DNA of 27,883 bases, taken from NCBI GenBank assembly GCA_946406275.1, contig CAMJJZ010000009.1, positions 1 through 27,883 on the forward strand. The letters are read 5' to 3'. Within the stretch, counting starts at the first letter, position 1. Every line of letters starts with the position of its first letter. The notes under the pieces were generated by a model. It ran no database searches. It had not been told where the DNA came from and saw nothing but the letters and a program-made list of their open reading frames with translations. A program made the position numbers and the translations under genes. Source of the DNA: an uncultured Bacteroidales bacterium. Its GTDB lineage: Bacteria > Bacteroidota > Bacteroidia > Bacteroidales > UBA932. Positions 8,501 to 15,363 of the stretch are shown here, piece after piece.

Positions 8501-9658
8501 GCCGCCGTCGGTGCCAATACAAATGGATCCGTCACGGGGGTCTTTTGCCACTGACGATACGCAGCCATAGTCAATCCTGGTGTACTCAAAGCCGTACATG
8601 GAGCTTGGTATGACCATGACTCCGGTCTGGTAGGCGCCCACCCAGATATTGCCCTGATTATCCTCAACCAGGGAATGAACCTTCCAGCGGGAGATATCCC
8701 TGCCCACAGATGGGAGGTCTGCGGGACTTAACCTATCCGCGGCCATATCATATACCTTCAGGCCGCCCAACTCCGTTCCAACCCAGAAGAAGCGCGTTCC
8801 AGCCCTGTTGAGCGTTCTGTCGTACAGGAGTGAAAAAGCCTGACAGGCCCTTGCACCGGGGTCTGAAGACTGCCTTATGACTCCAGTTGATGCATCATAT
8901 ATGTACAGCCCGGTCATAGTGGCCAGAAGGATGTTGCCGCTCACCGGGTCTTCCTCGAAGGCTTTTATTTCCACTGATGGAGGTAAAGGGATGTCCTGCT
9001 TCTCAAGGGTGGATGCATCCACCACGGCAAGGCCTCCGGTCTCACCGGCTATCCATACCCAGCCCCTGGAGTCCTGAAACATCCGGAAAACAATGGCGGA
9101 AGCAAGGCTTGGCGACAGTTTGCTCCGCCTCTCCTCCTTTGTTTTGTGACTTTCCACATCCAATATATAAACTCCGTGCTGGGAAGATCCCACCCAGACT
9201 TCCGTCTCACCTATGCCTGTCTTGATCTCCTTGATAGCCAATATATGTTGAGTGGATCCGGGAAAGAGCGAATCATTGAGGTCTACACGGGTAAAACTGC
9301 GCAGTGAGGGATCGTATGTCTGGAGTCCCATTGACGTACCCACCCAGAACGTCTTGCGGCTATCCTGGAAAGCGGTGAGGACAAGGTCGCTGGCAAGGGC
9401 ATCCTCCTTGTCGCGTACGTGGCGGAAGGTAACAAAATCGCGTCCGTCAAAACGGGCCAGACCGTTTTCCGTGCATATCCAGACAAAGCCCTGGGCATCC
9501 TGACAGATGCTGTTCACCTGGCTGTTGGGAAGACCGAATTCCGTTGTATAAAGGCGTGCCCGCTGTGCTTTTGCCGTAAATAACGGTAACACGCACAGCA
9601 ATGTTACAATTGTAAGATGTTTCAAATGATGTTTCAAACGTACATGTTTCAGTGTCAT
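5582..9658 (-). CDS. xynR: Hybrid two-component system regulator (sensor kinase-receiver-AraC), XynR-like
   Basis: This 1358-residue protein joins a full signalling chain. A signal peptide (about 1-31, ending TAKAQ) leads to a periplasmic sensor of repeated WxGT/LWIxT-type Reg_prop beta-propeller blades (about 35-660), then a Y_Y_Y domain (about 690-768: YTYRLEGFDQEW, LPSGRYNLTVKA). One membrane helix spans 773-795. The kinase has phospho-acceptor His824 (NISHEIRTPLT) and an ATPase domain with N box NLLSNAFKHT and a GSGVGLSL lid. The receiver has acidic Asp1102-1104, phospho-site Asp1145 (VVTDLVMSGMDG) and Lys1197. A C-terminal AraC domain (about 1245-1345) includes VAYRVGFSTPSYFSNSFR. Such regulators bind oligosaccharides in the periplasm and activate local PULs. 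In P. bryantii, XynR plays this role for xylanase genes. It lies between the xus and xyn operons and is flanked by terminators. TTG at codon 8 or 12 is a possible alternative start. Confidence 0.96.
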   Translation of the reverse strand: MTLKHVRLKHHLKHLTIVTLLCVLPLFTAKAQRARLYTTEFGLPNSQVNSICQDAQGFVWICTENGLARFDGRDFVTFRHVRDKEDALASDLVLTAFQDSRKTFWVGTSMGLQTYDPSLRSFTRVDLNDSLFPGSTQHILAIKEIKTGIGETEVWVGSSQHGVYILDVESHKTKEERRSKLSPSLASAIVFRMFQDSRGWVWIAGETGGLAVVDASTLEKQDIPLPPSVEIKAFEEDPVSGNILLATMTGLYIYDASTGVIRQSSDPGARACQAFSLLYDRTLNRAGTRFFWVGTELGGLKVYDMAADRLSPADLPSVGRDISRWKVHSLVEDNQGNIWVGAYQTGVMVIPSSMYGFEYTRIDYGCVSSVAKDPRDGSICIGTDGGGVHIISPDGSRKIIDAASTGLTVDSVTDMVFDRSGKLWIATYLGGLFIYTPSRGLRQFAGSKDIGTDNLCCLAYDPLGDLLYVGTYGAGMSIVDATAEKVTEKVAEDNNMWVSALYIDRMGTVWIGTYNGPMFYNHVVGRLYPYDVGNALGKARVYCFHEGSDGVLWIGTGEGLAACDRNGASVRYYTEADGLSSNVISAIMEAGDGTLWISTSYGLNRMNQQTRAFTSYYSYDGLQGNEFHHGAALQDKDGKLYFGGTDGVTSFFPQVVLQKVHSIPPLYFTRFTALNQEVDFDSAKGITLPSDSNTFSMEFSVLEYTNPMKIRYTYRLEGFDQEWRTIPASSHEVSYSNLPSGRYNLTVKAYFDGTPQEYSSASIPIRILYPWYLSWWAIAVYCLAFMGLVMLVRYFLKRRKEHVKEREASEIKELKLKMFTNISHEIRTPLTLLMSPLKQMREAEKDPHQKDLYNLMYRNSLRILRLVNQIMDMRKVDEGKMLLYFRETDIVYFVRDIMQSFDDMAKTRNINLSLNAAAEVENLWIDQGNFDKIVFNLLSNAFKHTPDGGRISIGISAPEKNGGALVPEVLQQVRLTITNSGSHIDDSNLEKVFERFFQSDVLDAKMGSGVGLSLTRMLVELHHGAITAANTEDGVCFTVTMPVGCDHLTEQEMSHTSHHKDLYTKMPTTEEMVRTTEDIAFTPSAESSDKVVKSRRSIVIVDDDPEIRDYLLAELRSQYNVKTFAGAQDAWADISAAQPDAVVTDLVMSGMDGLELCRKIRHNPVTNHIPVIILTSSTDETSHLESIDSGADRFLSKPLSIELLKSSIAQVISSRETMRGKFSGGTKYDYDEVKVTPVGGGLMDRVMEIVKRNLDNPEFGVEDLSREVGMSRVHMNRKLKEALGISPSSLIKSTRMKQAAYLLVHDKVNISEVAYRVGFSTPSYFSNSFRSYFGLSPKEFVAKYSDVTDREELDKLFE

Positions 9659-9662
9659 GTTA

Positions 9663-9670
9663 CAAATTTA
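9663..9670 (-). promoter_or_regulatory. Candidate -7 box (TAAATTTG) of the hybrid regulator gene
   Basis: The minus strand reads TAAATTTG TAAC ATG, with ATG the regulator start (9658). The octamer is an exact TAnnTTTG match. A TTTG inside the preceding terminator T-tract (9693-9696) lies 22 bases upstream and could serve as a -33 element. Transcription from here would give a leaderless or nearly leaderless mRNA. Confidence 0.55.
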
Positions 9671-9693
9671 ACAAAAGTTTTGAAACATCGCAC

Positions 9694-9725
9694 AAAAAAG
9701 AAGGCCAGCCTTGCGGCCAGCCTTC
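9694..9725 (-). terminator. Strong rho-independent terminator ending the xus operon
   Basis: The minus strand holds an 11-bp stem (GAAGGCTGGCC / GGCTGGCCTTC, two G-U pairs) closed by a GCAA tetraloop and followed by TTTTTT. It lies 22 bases past the stop codon of the last binding-protein gene and before the regulator promoter, so it separates the two transcription units. Confidence 0.88.
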
Positions 9726-9747
9726 ATTCTTAAGCTATAAGTGACTC

Positions 9748-12141
9748 TTAAAGGAGAATCACCTTGGTGATGGTAAATCCTACACCCTGGAAGCGGAGAC
9801 CTTTAGCCTTGAGCTCGTCAACGGCTTCGTCCGGAACGGTGGCTTCGAAGTAACCGTCGGCATCAACCTTGGTACCCTGAAGTTCAGACCAGTCGCTCCA
9901 GTCATCGACGTGCTTGAAGATGGGGTTGTAGTCGTCACCCTTGCCGCTGATGAACACGCGGATTATATCGTCACCCATTACGGTTTCGAAATTCTCTGCG
10001 GGAATCACAAGCGTGGCGCTCCAGCTGTCAAATGCAGTCTCTTCAGTCCACAGGACCACGGGACCGGGAACCAGGACGACCTTTGTGATGGTGAATCCTA
10101 CACCCTGGAAACGGAGGCCTTTTGCCTTGAGCTCGTCAAGGGCGGCTGCAGGGATGGCGGCTTCGAAGTAACCGTCGGTATCTACCTTGGCACCCTGAAG
10201 TTCAGACCAGTCGCTCCAGTCGTCAACGTGCTTGAAGATGGGGTTGTAGTCATCGCCCTTGCCACTGATGAACACGCGGATAATGTCTCCTTCCTTGGCG
10301 TTGGCGAAGGTCTCTGCAGGGACAACGAGCGTTGCACTCCAGCTGTCAAATGCGGTCTCAGTATCGAACAGGACGTCCGGTCCCACTACCAGCATAATCT
10401 TCCTCACGGTGAATCCTACGCCCTGGAAGCGGAGACCCTTCGCCTTGAGCTCGTCAAGAGCTTCGGCAGGGATGGCGGCTTCGAAGTAACCGTCGGCATC
10501 AACCTTGGCACTCTGAAGTTCAGACCAGTCGCTCCAGTCGTCAACATGCTTGAAGATAGGATTGTAGTCGTCACCCTTTTCTTTAAGGTATACACGGATG
10601 ATATCTCCGGCCTTGGCTGTTGCGAACTTCTCTGCAGGAACAACAAGCGTGGCGCTCCAGCTGTCGAATGCCGTCTCGGTATCCCAGATGACGCTGTCGC
10701 CCGTAGCCTTCTTCTCTGCATAGAGACCAAGGACTGCGAAACCGCCACCGGTGAAGAGCAGATGATGCTCGTCAAGGATATCAAGCAGATCGGGAGCATC
10801 GCTCAACTTCATGGTAATGATCCATGTCTTTGCGTTGTTGTCCTTCATACGTTCGTTACCGGGCTGGATATCGGCAGATGTGTAGTTGGCTGCCCACCAG
10901 CCGTCGGTTATACGGACCTGAGGATTCTTACCGGAAATGTAAACATAGATGGTCTCATTCTTGATCCTGTCCCAGACCTCCTGAGGGAATGTGGCAACAC
11001 ACTCGTTATTGCCATCCATACCCTCCAGGCCAAAGCGGTACTTGGCATCCCAAGATGCTTCTCCTATGCCCTTAGGATCAGGATTCTCCCAGAGAGCCTC
11101 CCAGTTGGAAGGAAGCGGATCAGGGATGAAGTCTCCAACCTTTACTGCGGTGAGCTTGTTGGTTGCAACGTCAAGGACGAGATCCCAATAGCCCTCACTA
11201 GGCACGACGATGTTCTCACCGTCCTTCTTAAGGGCAAGCGTAAAGGTGTTGTCCTCTCCGTCTACCGCCTGGAATTCTCCATCGGCACCAAGGACTTCCA
11301 CATCGCGCTTGTCCATGCGGAACTTGAAGGCCTCTTCTTCATGAATCTCAACGGCGCTAGCTTTCCATGACAGCTGTTTGCCGTTGTCATTCATGGCGAT
11401 GTCCTTATCCCAGTTGTTTCCTTCGATGTTGCCGATTATTGTCCAGGCAAACCTCTCGGCAAGCGATGCGGTGAAGCTCCAGGTATTAAGATCAAGGGTT
11501 ATATCCCAGAAACCATACTCAGGGAGAGAGATACTCTTTCCGCCCTTGGCAAGCTTGCCTGCAAAAGAGTCTTCGGCATCCTGTGCAGAGAGCTCACCGT
11601 CAAGGCCATAGACGTTTGCCTCGTCTGTACCCATACGGAACTTGAACTCTTCGCCAAGATCGTAATGAAGCTTTGCAACTGTCCATACCAGCTTGTCTCC
11701 CTGGTCCTCCAATACGGTGTTGGTATCCCACTTGCTGCCGCCAATGGTGCCATAAAGGAACCAGTCAGTAGCCTTGTAAGGCCAGGCTTTCTGGATAACC
11801 TTGAACTCTCCGCGCTCAGTCTTGGAGCTGATGGTAATAATGGCTGCGCGCTTCGCCTCGGTGTTCTGCGCCACTTTCACCTTGACGGTGTTGTCTCCGG
11901 GCTTACCGGATTCGGGGTCGAACTTGAGCCAGTCTACAGGGCTGCTGATAAACCAATAATCAGGAGCGTTGAAGTCAAAGCTAATCTCCTCGCCTTCCGC
12001 CTTTACTTCCAGAGAGTCCGGTTGCACGGTGATGCTCTGGGAGATGACCACAGGCTCTTTCTCAAGAAGGTCGTCGCAGGCAGCGGTTCCAAGGAGAACC
12101 GCTGCTGCTGCAGCTATAATGTTAAATAATTTGTGCTTCAT
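9748..12141 (-). CDS. Large mosaic surface glycan-binding lipoprotein (BACON + SusE/F-like + XusE-type module + three 106-residue repeats)
   Basis: A 797-residue lipoprotein whose signal ends in TAAC (Cys22), followed by DDLLEKE, an acidic stretch like Bacteroidetes surface-export signals. Domains in order: BACON-like (about 36-118); two SusE/SusF-type beta-sandwiches (about 125-228 and 231-337), each with WxxxGxIxGxxWD, FKFRM and GxWDxxLD motifs; one module (about 346-478) related to the C-terminal modules of the neighbouring XusE-like protein (VRITDGWW, HHLLFTGGG); and three tandem repeats (484-589, 590-695, 696-797). It is the last gene of the SusC/SusD operon, 14 bases after the XusE-like gene and followed by a strong terminator. 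There are no catalytic motifs, so a glycan-capture role at the outer membrane is inferred from position, lipidation and tandem sandwich modules. It occupies the SusE/F position but is a mosaic; I know no direct homologue. Confidence 0.85.
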   Translation of the reverse strand: MKHKLFNIIAAAAAVLLGTAACDDLLEKEPVVISQSITVQPDSLEVKAEGEEISFDFNAPDYWFISSPVDWLKFDPESGKPGDNTVKVKVAQNTEAKRAAIITISSKTERGEFKVIQKAWPYKATDWFLYGTIGGSKWDTNTVLEDQGDKLVWTVAKLHYDLGEEFKFRMGTDEANVYGLDGELSAQDAEDSFAGKLAKGGKSISLPEYGFWDITLDLNTWSFTASLAERFAWTIIGNIEGNNWDKDIAMNDNGKQLSWKASAVEIHEEEAFKFRMDKRDVEVLGADGEFQAVDGEDNTFTLALKKDGENIVVPSEGYWDLVLDVATNKLTAVKVGDFIPDPLPSNWEALWENPDPKGIGEASWDAKYRFGLEGMDGNNECVATFPQEVWDRIKNETIYVYISGKNPQVRITDGWWAANYTSADIQPGNERMKDNNAKTWIITMKLSDAPDLLDILDEHHLLFTGGGFAVLGLYAEKKATGDSVIWDTETAFDSWSATLVVPAEKFATAKAGDIIRVYLKEKGDDYNPIFKHVDDWSDWSELQSAKVDADGYFEAAIPAEALDELKAKGLRFQGVGFTVRKIMLVVGPDVLFDTETAFDSWSATLVVPAETFANAKEGDIIRVFISGKGDDYNPIFKHVDDWSDWSELQGAKVDTDGYFEAAIPAAALDELKAKGLRFQGVGFTITKVVLVPGPVVLWTEETAFDSWSATLVIPAENFETVMGDDIIRVFISGKGDDYNPIFKHVDDWSDWSELQGTKVDADGYFEATVPDEAVDELKAKGLRFQGVGFTITKVILL
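9751..10692 (-). repeat. Three tandem 318-bp coding repeats
   Basis: The 3' part of the mosaic lipoprotein gene consists of units at 10375-10692, 10057-10374 and 9751-10056 (the last slightly shorter), spaced exactly 318 bp apart. Each encodes about 106 residues with ETAFDSWSATLV, GDIIRV, GDDYNPIFKHVDDWSDWSEL, GYFEA and DELKAKGLRFQGVGFT. Units 2 and 3 are the most alike. DNA identity is high by eye, pointing to recent duplication or ongoing homogenisation. Confidence 0.95.
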
Positions 12142-12155
12142 AGTATCAAACTAAT

Positions 12156-13634
12156 TTACTGAATGAAGTATATTCTATTGGGGATATAGCCCTCACCGGT
12201 AAACAGCAGGTGCTTCTGGTCAATAGTGTCAAGGAAAGGAGTATCCTCAGAAATGTTGATTTCGATGTGATAGGTTCCGTCACCGTTGTCAATCATCCTT
12301 TCCGGAAGGTTCGCACCAATATCTCCTACAACCCAGGCGGCATCCCACCATCCGTTAGTGACGCGGACGTTGAACCAGTCTGCAGCAGGAGTGAGCTCCA
12401 GGTAGAAGGTTTCGGTCTTGAGTCTGTTCCAGACATCCATAGGGAAGGCATATATTTCCTCGCCCGTGGTAGCTTCCTCGGAAGAGAAGCGGTACTGGCC
12501 ACTCCAGCTCACCTTCTCACCAAGCTCATTCACCCAAACCACTACCTCTACGGGACCGTCACCGTCCTCGACCCATACATCTTCGTAGACATAGATGCCG
12601 ATAGGGGTGAATCTGTCACCGGTAATAAGAAGATGCTGCACGTCTATGACGTCCATGATAGGATCTCCTTCCAGAGTGATCTCGGCGGTCCATGTTCCGT
12701 CTTCGTTGTCCTTGAAGAGAGCATTGCCGGGCTGGAAGTCGGCACCTGTAAAGGTGGTGCTCCACCAGCCGGTGGTAATGCGGACCTGAGGATTGTTATC
12801 GTCATCGGCCTGTACATCCACGTAGAATGTACTGCCCTTTATGGAAGCATCCCAAACTGCATCAGGGAAAGCGTAAATCTCTTCACCTGTGCTGTTGGTT
12901 TCGTTGGAGAAGCGGTAATCACTGCTCCAGCTTACATGGTTGCCGAGGCCGTTCTTCCACAGGAACTTCTTACCCTTCTCCCAGTGACCCACAGGCTGCT
13001 TGTAAGTGAATTCCGGAAGGAGGAATACCTTTCCGTCAATGGTGTACAGTTTTCCCACGAACTGTCCCTGATAGACTTTCTTAGGAATATAGTATACCAA
13101 GGAATTGGAGCCCTTGCGGTAGAAACCGGTGTCGGGAATAATCACAGGCTTCTCATCCTCGTCAAGGAGTTCAACCTTGTTGATGAACTCAAGGTCGTTG
13201 CCGTATACGGTGAACAGGGAGCCGCCTTTAACGGTTTCTTCCAGCTGAACGGAATAACCGGTAATAGCGGTATTGCCCACGGTGAGTTTGATCTTGCTCA
13301 CCACTTCTTCTCCGTCTGCCTTGCGGAAGATAATGCTTCCGCCGTCAGCGGAAACGCCTGCAGGCACGACAACCTTGATAACCTCATTGGTGATAAGCTT
13401 GCTAGTGCTCACGGTAACGTTCTCCGGGAATATGATTTCCGAAATTTGATCGAAGCATGAACCGTAGATGGTCATCTCCTGTCCGGGAACCACTTTCGTG
13501 GGGGAGAAGGACTTGATGGCAAGAACGGATTCCGCCACCTCCGCCTCTTCCTGCTCCAAAAGATCACAGGCTGTAAAAGCTCCCATCAGAGCGACTGACA
13601 GAAACAGTCCAAAATATTTAAATATCTTCTTCAT
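12156..13634 (-). CDS. xusE: IPT/TIG-domain surface glycan-binding lipoprotein, XusE-like
   Basis: A 492-residue lipoprotein with signal ending TAC (Cys23) and acidic DLLEQEEAE after it, suggesting surface export. Residues about 37-119 form an IPT/TIG immunoglobulin-like domain (SFSPTKVVPGQEMTIYG, CFDQISEIIF); about 124-213 looks like a second one (VKGGSLFTVYGNDLEFINKV). The C-terminal half is an internal duplication: module A (about 225-352) and module B (about 366-492) share the pattern WxNxLGxxVSWSxxYRFS, GEEIYAFPxxVW, VRxTxGWW and HLLxTGxxxxPxxIY. IPT domains usually act as rigid spacers holding a glycan-binding end away from the membrane. The gene is fifth in the SusC/D operon, where P. 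bryantii carries xusE. Binding of xylan is inferred from position. The aromatic GWW motifs are plausible sugar contacts but unproven. Confidence 0.85.
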   Translation of the reverse strand: MKKIFKYFGLFLSVALMGAFTACDLLEQEEAEVAESVLAIKSFSPTKVVPGQEMTIYGSCFDQISEIIFPENVTVSTSKLITNEVIKVVVPAGVSADGGSIIFRKADGEEVVSKIKLTVGNTAITGYSVQLEETVKGGSLFTVYGNDLEFINKVELLDEDEKPVIIPDTGFYRKGSNSLVYYIPKKVYQGQFVGKLYTIDGKVFLLPEFTYKQPVGHWEKGKKFLWKNGLGNHVSWSSDYRFSNETNSTGEEIYAFPDAVWDASIKGSTFYVDVQADDDNNPQVRITTGWWSTTFTGADFQPGNALFKDNEDGTWTAEITLEGDPIMDVIDVQHLLITGDRFTPIGIYVYEDVWVEDGDGPVEVVVWVNELGEKVSWSGQYRFSSEEATTGEEIYAFPMDVWNRLKTETFYLELTPAADWFNVRVTNGWWDAAWVVGDIGANLPERMIDNGDGTYHIEINISEDTPFLDTIDQKHLLFTGEGYIPNRIYFIQ

Positions 13635-13649
13635 AGCTGTATTCCTTTT

Positions 13650-15350
13650 TTATTCTCCTGCGGGGGCCGATACATTATCCCATCCGGGATTCTGTTTGAG
13701 ATTGGGATTCTTCTTCAGCTCTGACTGAGGAATAGGATAGAAGTAGTACTTGTCGTCCCACTGGCGGGTAACAGGTACGCGGGTAAGCTGGAGGTTTTTG
13801 CTGATACTTGCAACCTGGATGGTCTTGAAGTACTGCTCTCCCTTCTTCCAGCGGCGGACATCCCAGAAACGGTGGTTCTCGAATGCAAGTTCCACAAGGC
13901 GCTCACGCTCGTAACGGGCAAGCCAGGCATCGCCTTCCTCATTGAACCAGGGCATCTGAATGTCCTCGCGGTCACGGAGGACGTTGATTGCCTGGTTGGC
14001 AGTGAGACCGTAGGTGGCGTCATTGGCGCTGCCGGTGGCATGGAACACTGCCTCTGCATAGTTCAGGTAAACCTCTGCAAGGCGGAAGATAATCCAAGTG
14101 TGACGACGGCGAGTCTGGTTGTCTGCGGTAGTGACGCAGGAGCCGTCCACATACTTCCTGAGATAATAACCTGTAGGAGTAGCACCATATTTAGGAGAAG
14201 CATTGTAGCCTCCAAGGTAGGTCTGGATGGTCTGCTTCTGAGCACCGTTGGTGGGCCACTCGTCACCGTTCTTAACCACGGTGAGGGCGAAACGGGGATC
14301 CAGTCCGGCGTAAGGATCCGCGGTAAGGTCTATGACACCGGGATTACGCTGGGCAAAGGTCTGGCCGTTGCTCTTATACTCATACTGGTCAACAAAACTC
14401 TGGGTAGGGCAGTTGCCGGAAGAGCCATTCTCTACACCCACGGGATAGTTTGCCATCTCGAAGGAGTTGTTCTCACCACGGCCGATTCCGAAGATAATCT
14501 CCGGATTGAAGAAGGCATCGTGGCCCCACAGGGAACCGTATGCACTTAGGCTCAGGCCCCATGTGCTTGCATTGTCAAGGATGACCTTGCAGGCCTCGGC
14601 GGCCTTCGCCCATTTGGTTTTATCGTTTTCCGGGTTGAACAGAGGAGATGCAGCGTAAAGCAGGGTACGTGCCTTAAGGGCGAATGCTGCTATACGGGTT
14701 GCGCGGCCCACCTCAGCACCAGGCTCCGTAAGATAGGAGATAGGGAGGTAAGGGGCAATGGCGTCAAGTTCGTTCACGATGAAGTCCACAATCTCACTTG
14801 CAGGCGCACGCGAGATGTTGTTTGCCTCTGCATTGGTGAGGGTGGAGACCACCAGAGGAACGTCTCCGTAAGCGCGGAGCAGCTCAAAATAGAAGTATGC
14901 GCGGAGGAAACGGAGTTCGTAAGGGAACAGTTCCATCTGCTGCTGCCAGGTGCTGTAACCGGAGTTGTACTGCCACTCGGTAAGGTCTGCCTGATATATC
15001 TTCTCCAGATACATGCAGACATCGGCTATGCCGGTGTAGCACTTGGTCCAAGTCCTGGAATATGAGTTGGCTGCGCTCCAGCCGCCGTTTACATAGTTGT
15101 TCACAGCACCGGTCTCAAGGGCGTACATGGCCTCGTCGGTAGCACCGGCAAGGAAGTATGCGCTGTTGGATTCGAACTCGTTGTTGTAGACCTGTGCGTA
15201 AACGTCGAAGATCATGTTTTTGATACCATTCTCGAAGTATTCGTAAGTCCATGCCTCGTCACGCGTGTTTTCCTCAGTATAGTTGAGATCCACACACGAG
15301 GCCGTAATGACACAGGCGAGAATGAATAAGCAAATTTTATTGAGTTTCAT
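13650..15350 (-). CDS. xusD: SusD/RagB-family outer membrane lipoprotein (second pair)
   Basis: A 566-residue SusD homologue. The signal ends in TASC (Cys19), followed by VDLNYTEEN. SusD features include an early helical region (YFENGIKNMIFDVYAQVYNN), the LRFLRAYFYFELLRAYGDVPLV stretch shared by the family, LYAASPLFNP, RLAEVYLNYAEAV and a C-terminal NPGWDN. SusD proteins sit on the outer face of the paired TonB-dependent channel and help capture oligosaccharide. The ATG lies 13 bases downstream of the second SusC stop, so the two form one pair. The XusE-like gene follows after 15 bases. Assignment to xusD rests on order: it is the second SusD gene in the operon. Confidence 0.95.
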   Translation of the reverse strand: MKLNKICLFILACVITASCVDLNYTEENTRDEAWTYEYFENGIKNMIFDVYAQVYNNEFESNSAYFLAGATDEAMYALETGAVNNYVNGGWSAANSYSRTWTKCYTGIADVCMYLEKIYQADLTEWQYNSGYSTWQQQMELFPYELRFLRAYFYFELLRAYGDVPLVVSTLTNAEANNISRAPASEIVDFIVNELDAIAPYLPISYLTEPGAEVGRATRIAAFALKARTLLYAASPLFNPENDKTKWAKAAEACKVILDNASTWGLSLSAYGSLWGHDAFFNPEIIFGIGRGENNSFEMANYPVGVENGSSGNCPTQSFVDQYEYKSNGQTFAQRNPGVIDLTADPYAGLDPRFALTVVKNGDEWPTNGAQKQTIQTYLGGYNASPKYGATPTGYYLRKYVDGSCVTTADNQTRRRHTWIIFRLAEVYLNYAEAVFHATGSANDATYGLTANQAINVLRDREDIQMPWFNEEGDAWLARYERERLVELAFENHRFWDVRRWKKGEQYFKTIQVASISKNLQLTRVPVTRQWDDKYYFYPIPQSELKKNPNLKQNPGWDNVSAPAGE

Positions 15351-15363
15351 AATTCAATCTATA

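Noticed and set aside
9751..10692. Possible CRISPR array or mobile repeat from the regular direct repeats
   Set aside because: The period of 318 bp is far too long for CRISPR, the units stay in one frame of a lipoprotein gene, and no cas genes, transposase or terminal inverted repeats are present.
9910..11370. Long plus-strand reading frame of 486 codons opposite the mosaic lipoprotein gene
   Set aside because: It is antisense to a gene with a clear signal peptide and repeated domains. Its length comes from the 318-bp repeats, which are multiples of three, and its translation has no recognisable domain or signal.
12210..13460. Plus-strand open frame of 416 codons opposite the XusE-like gene
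   Set aside because: It is an antisense shadow; the minus-strand product has a lipobox, IPT domains and duplicated modules that explain the conservation.
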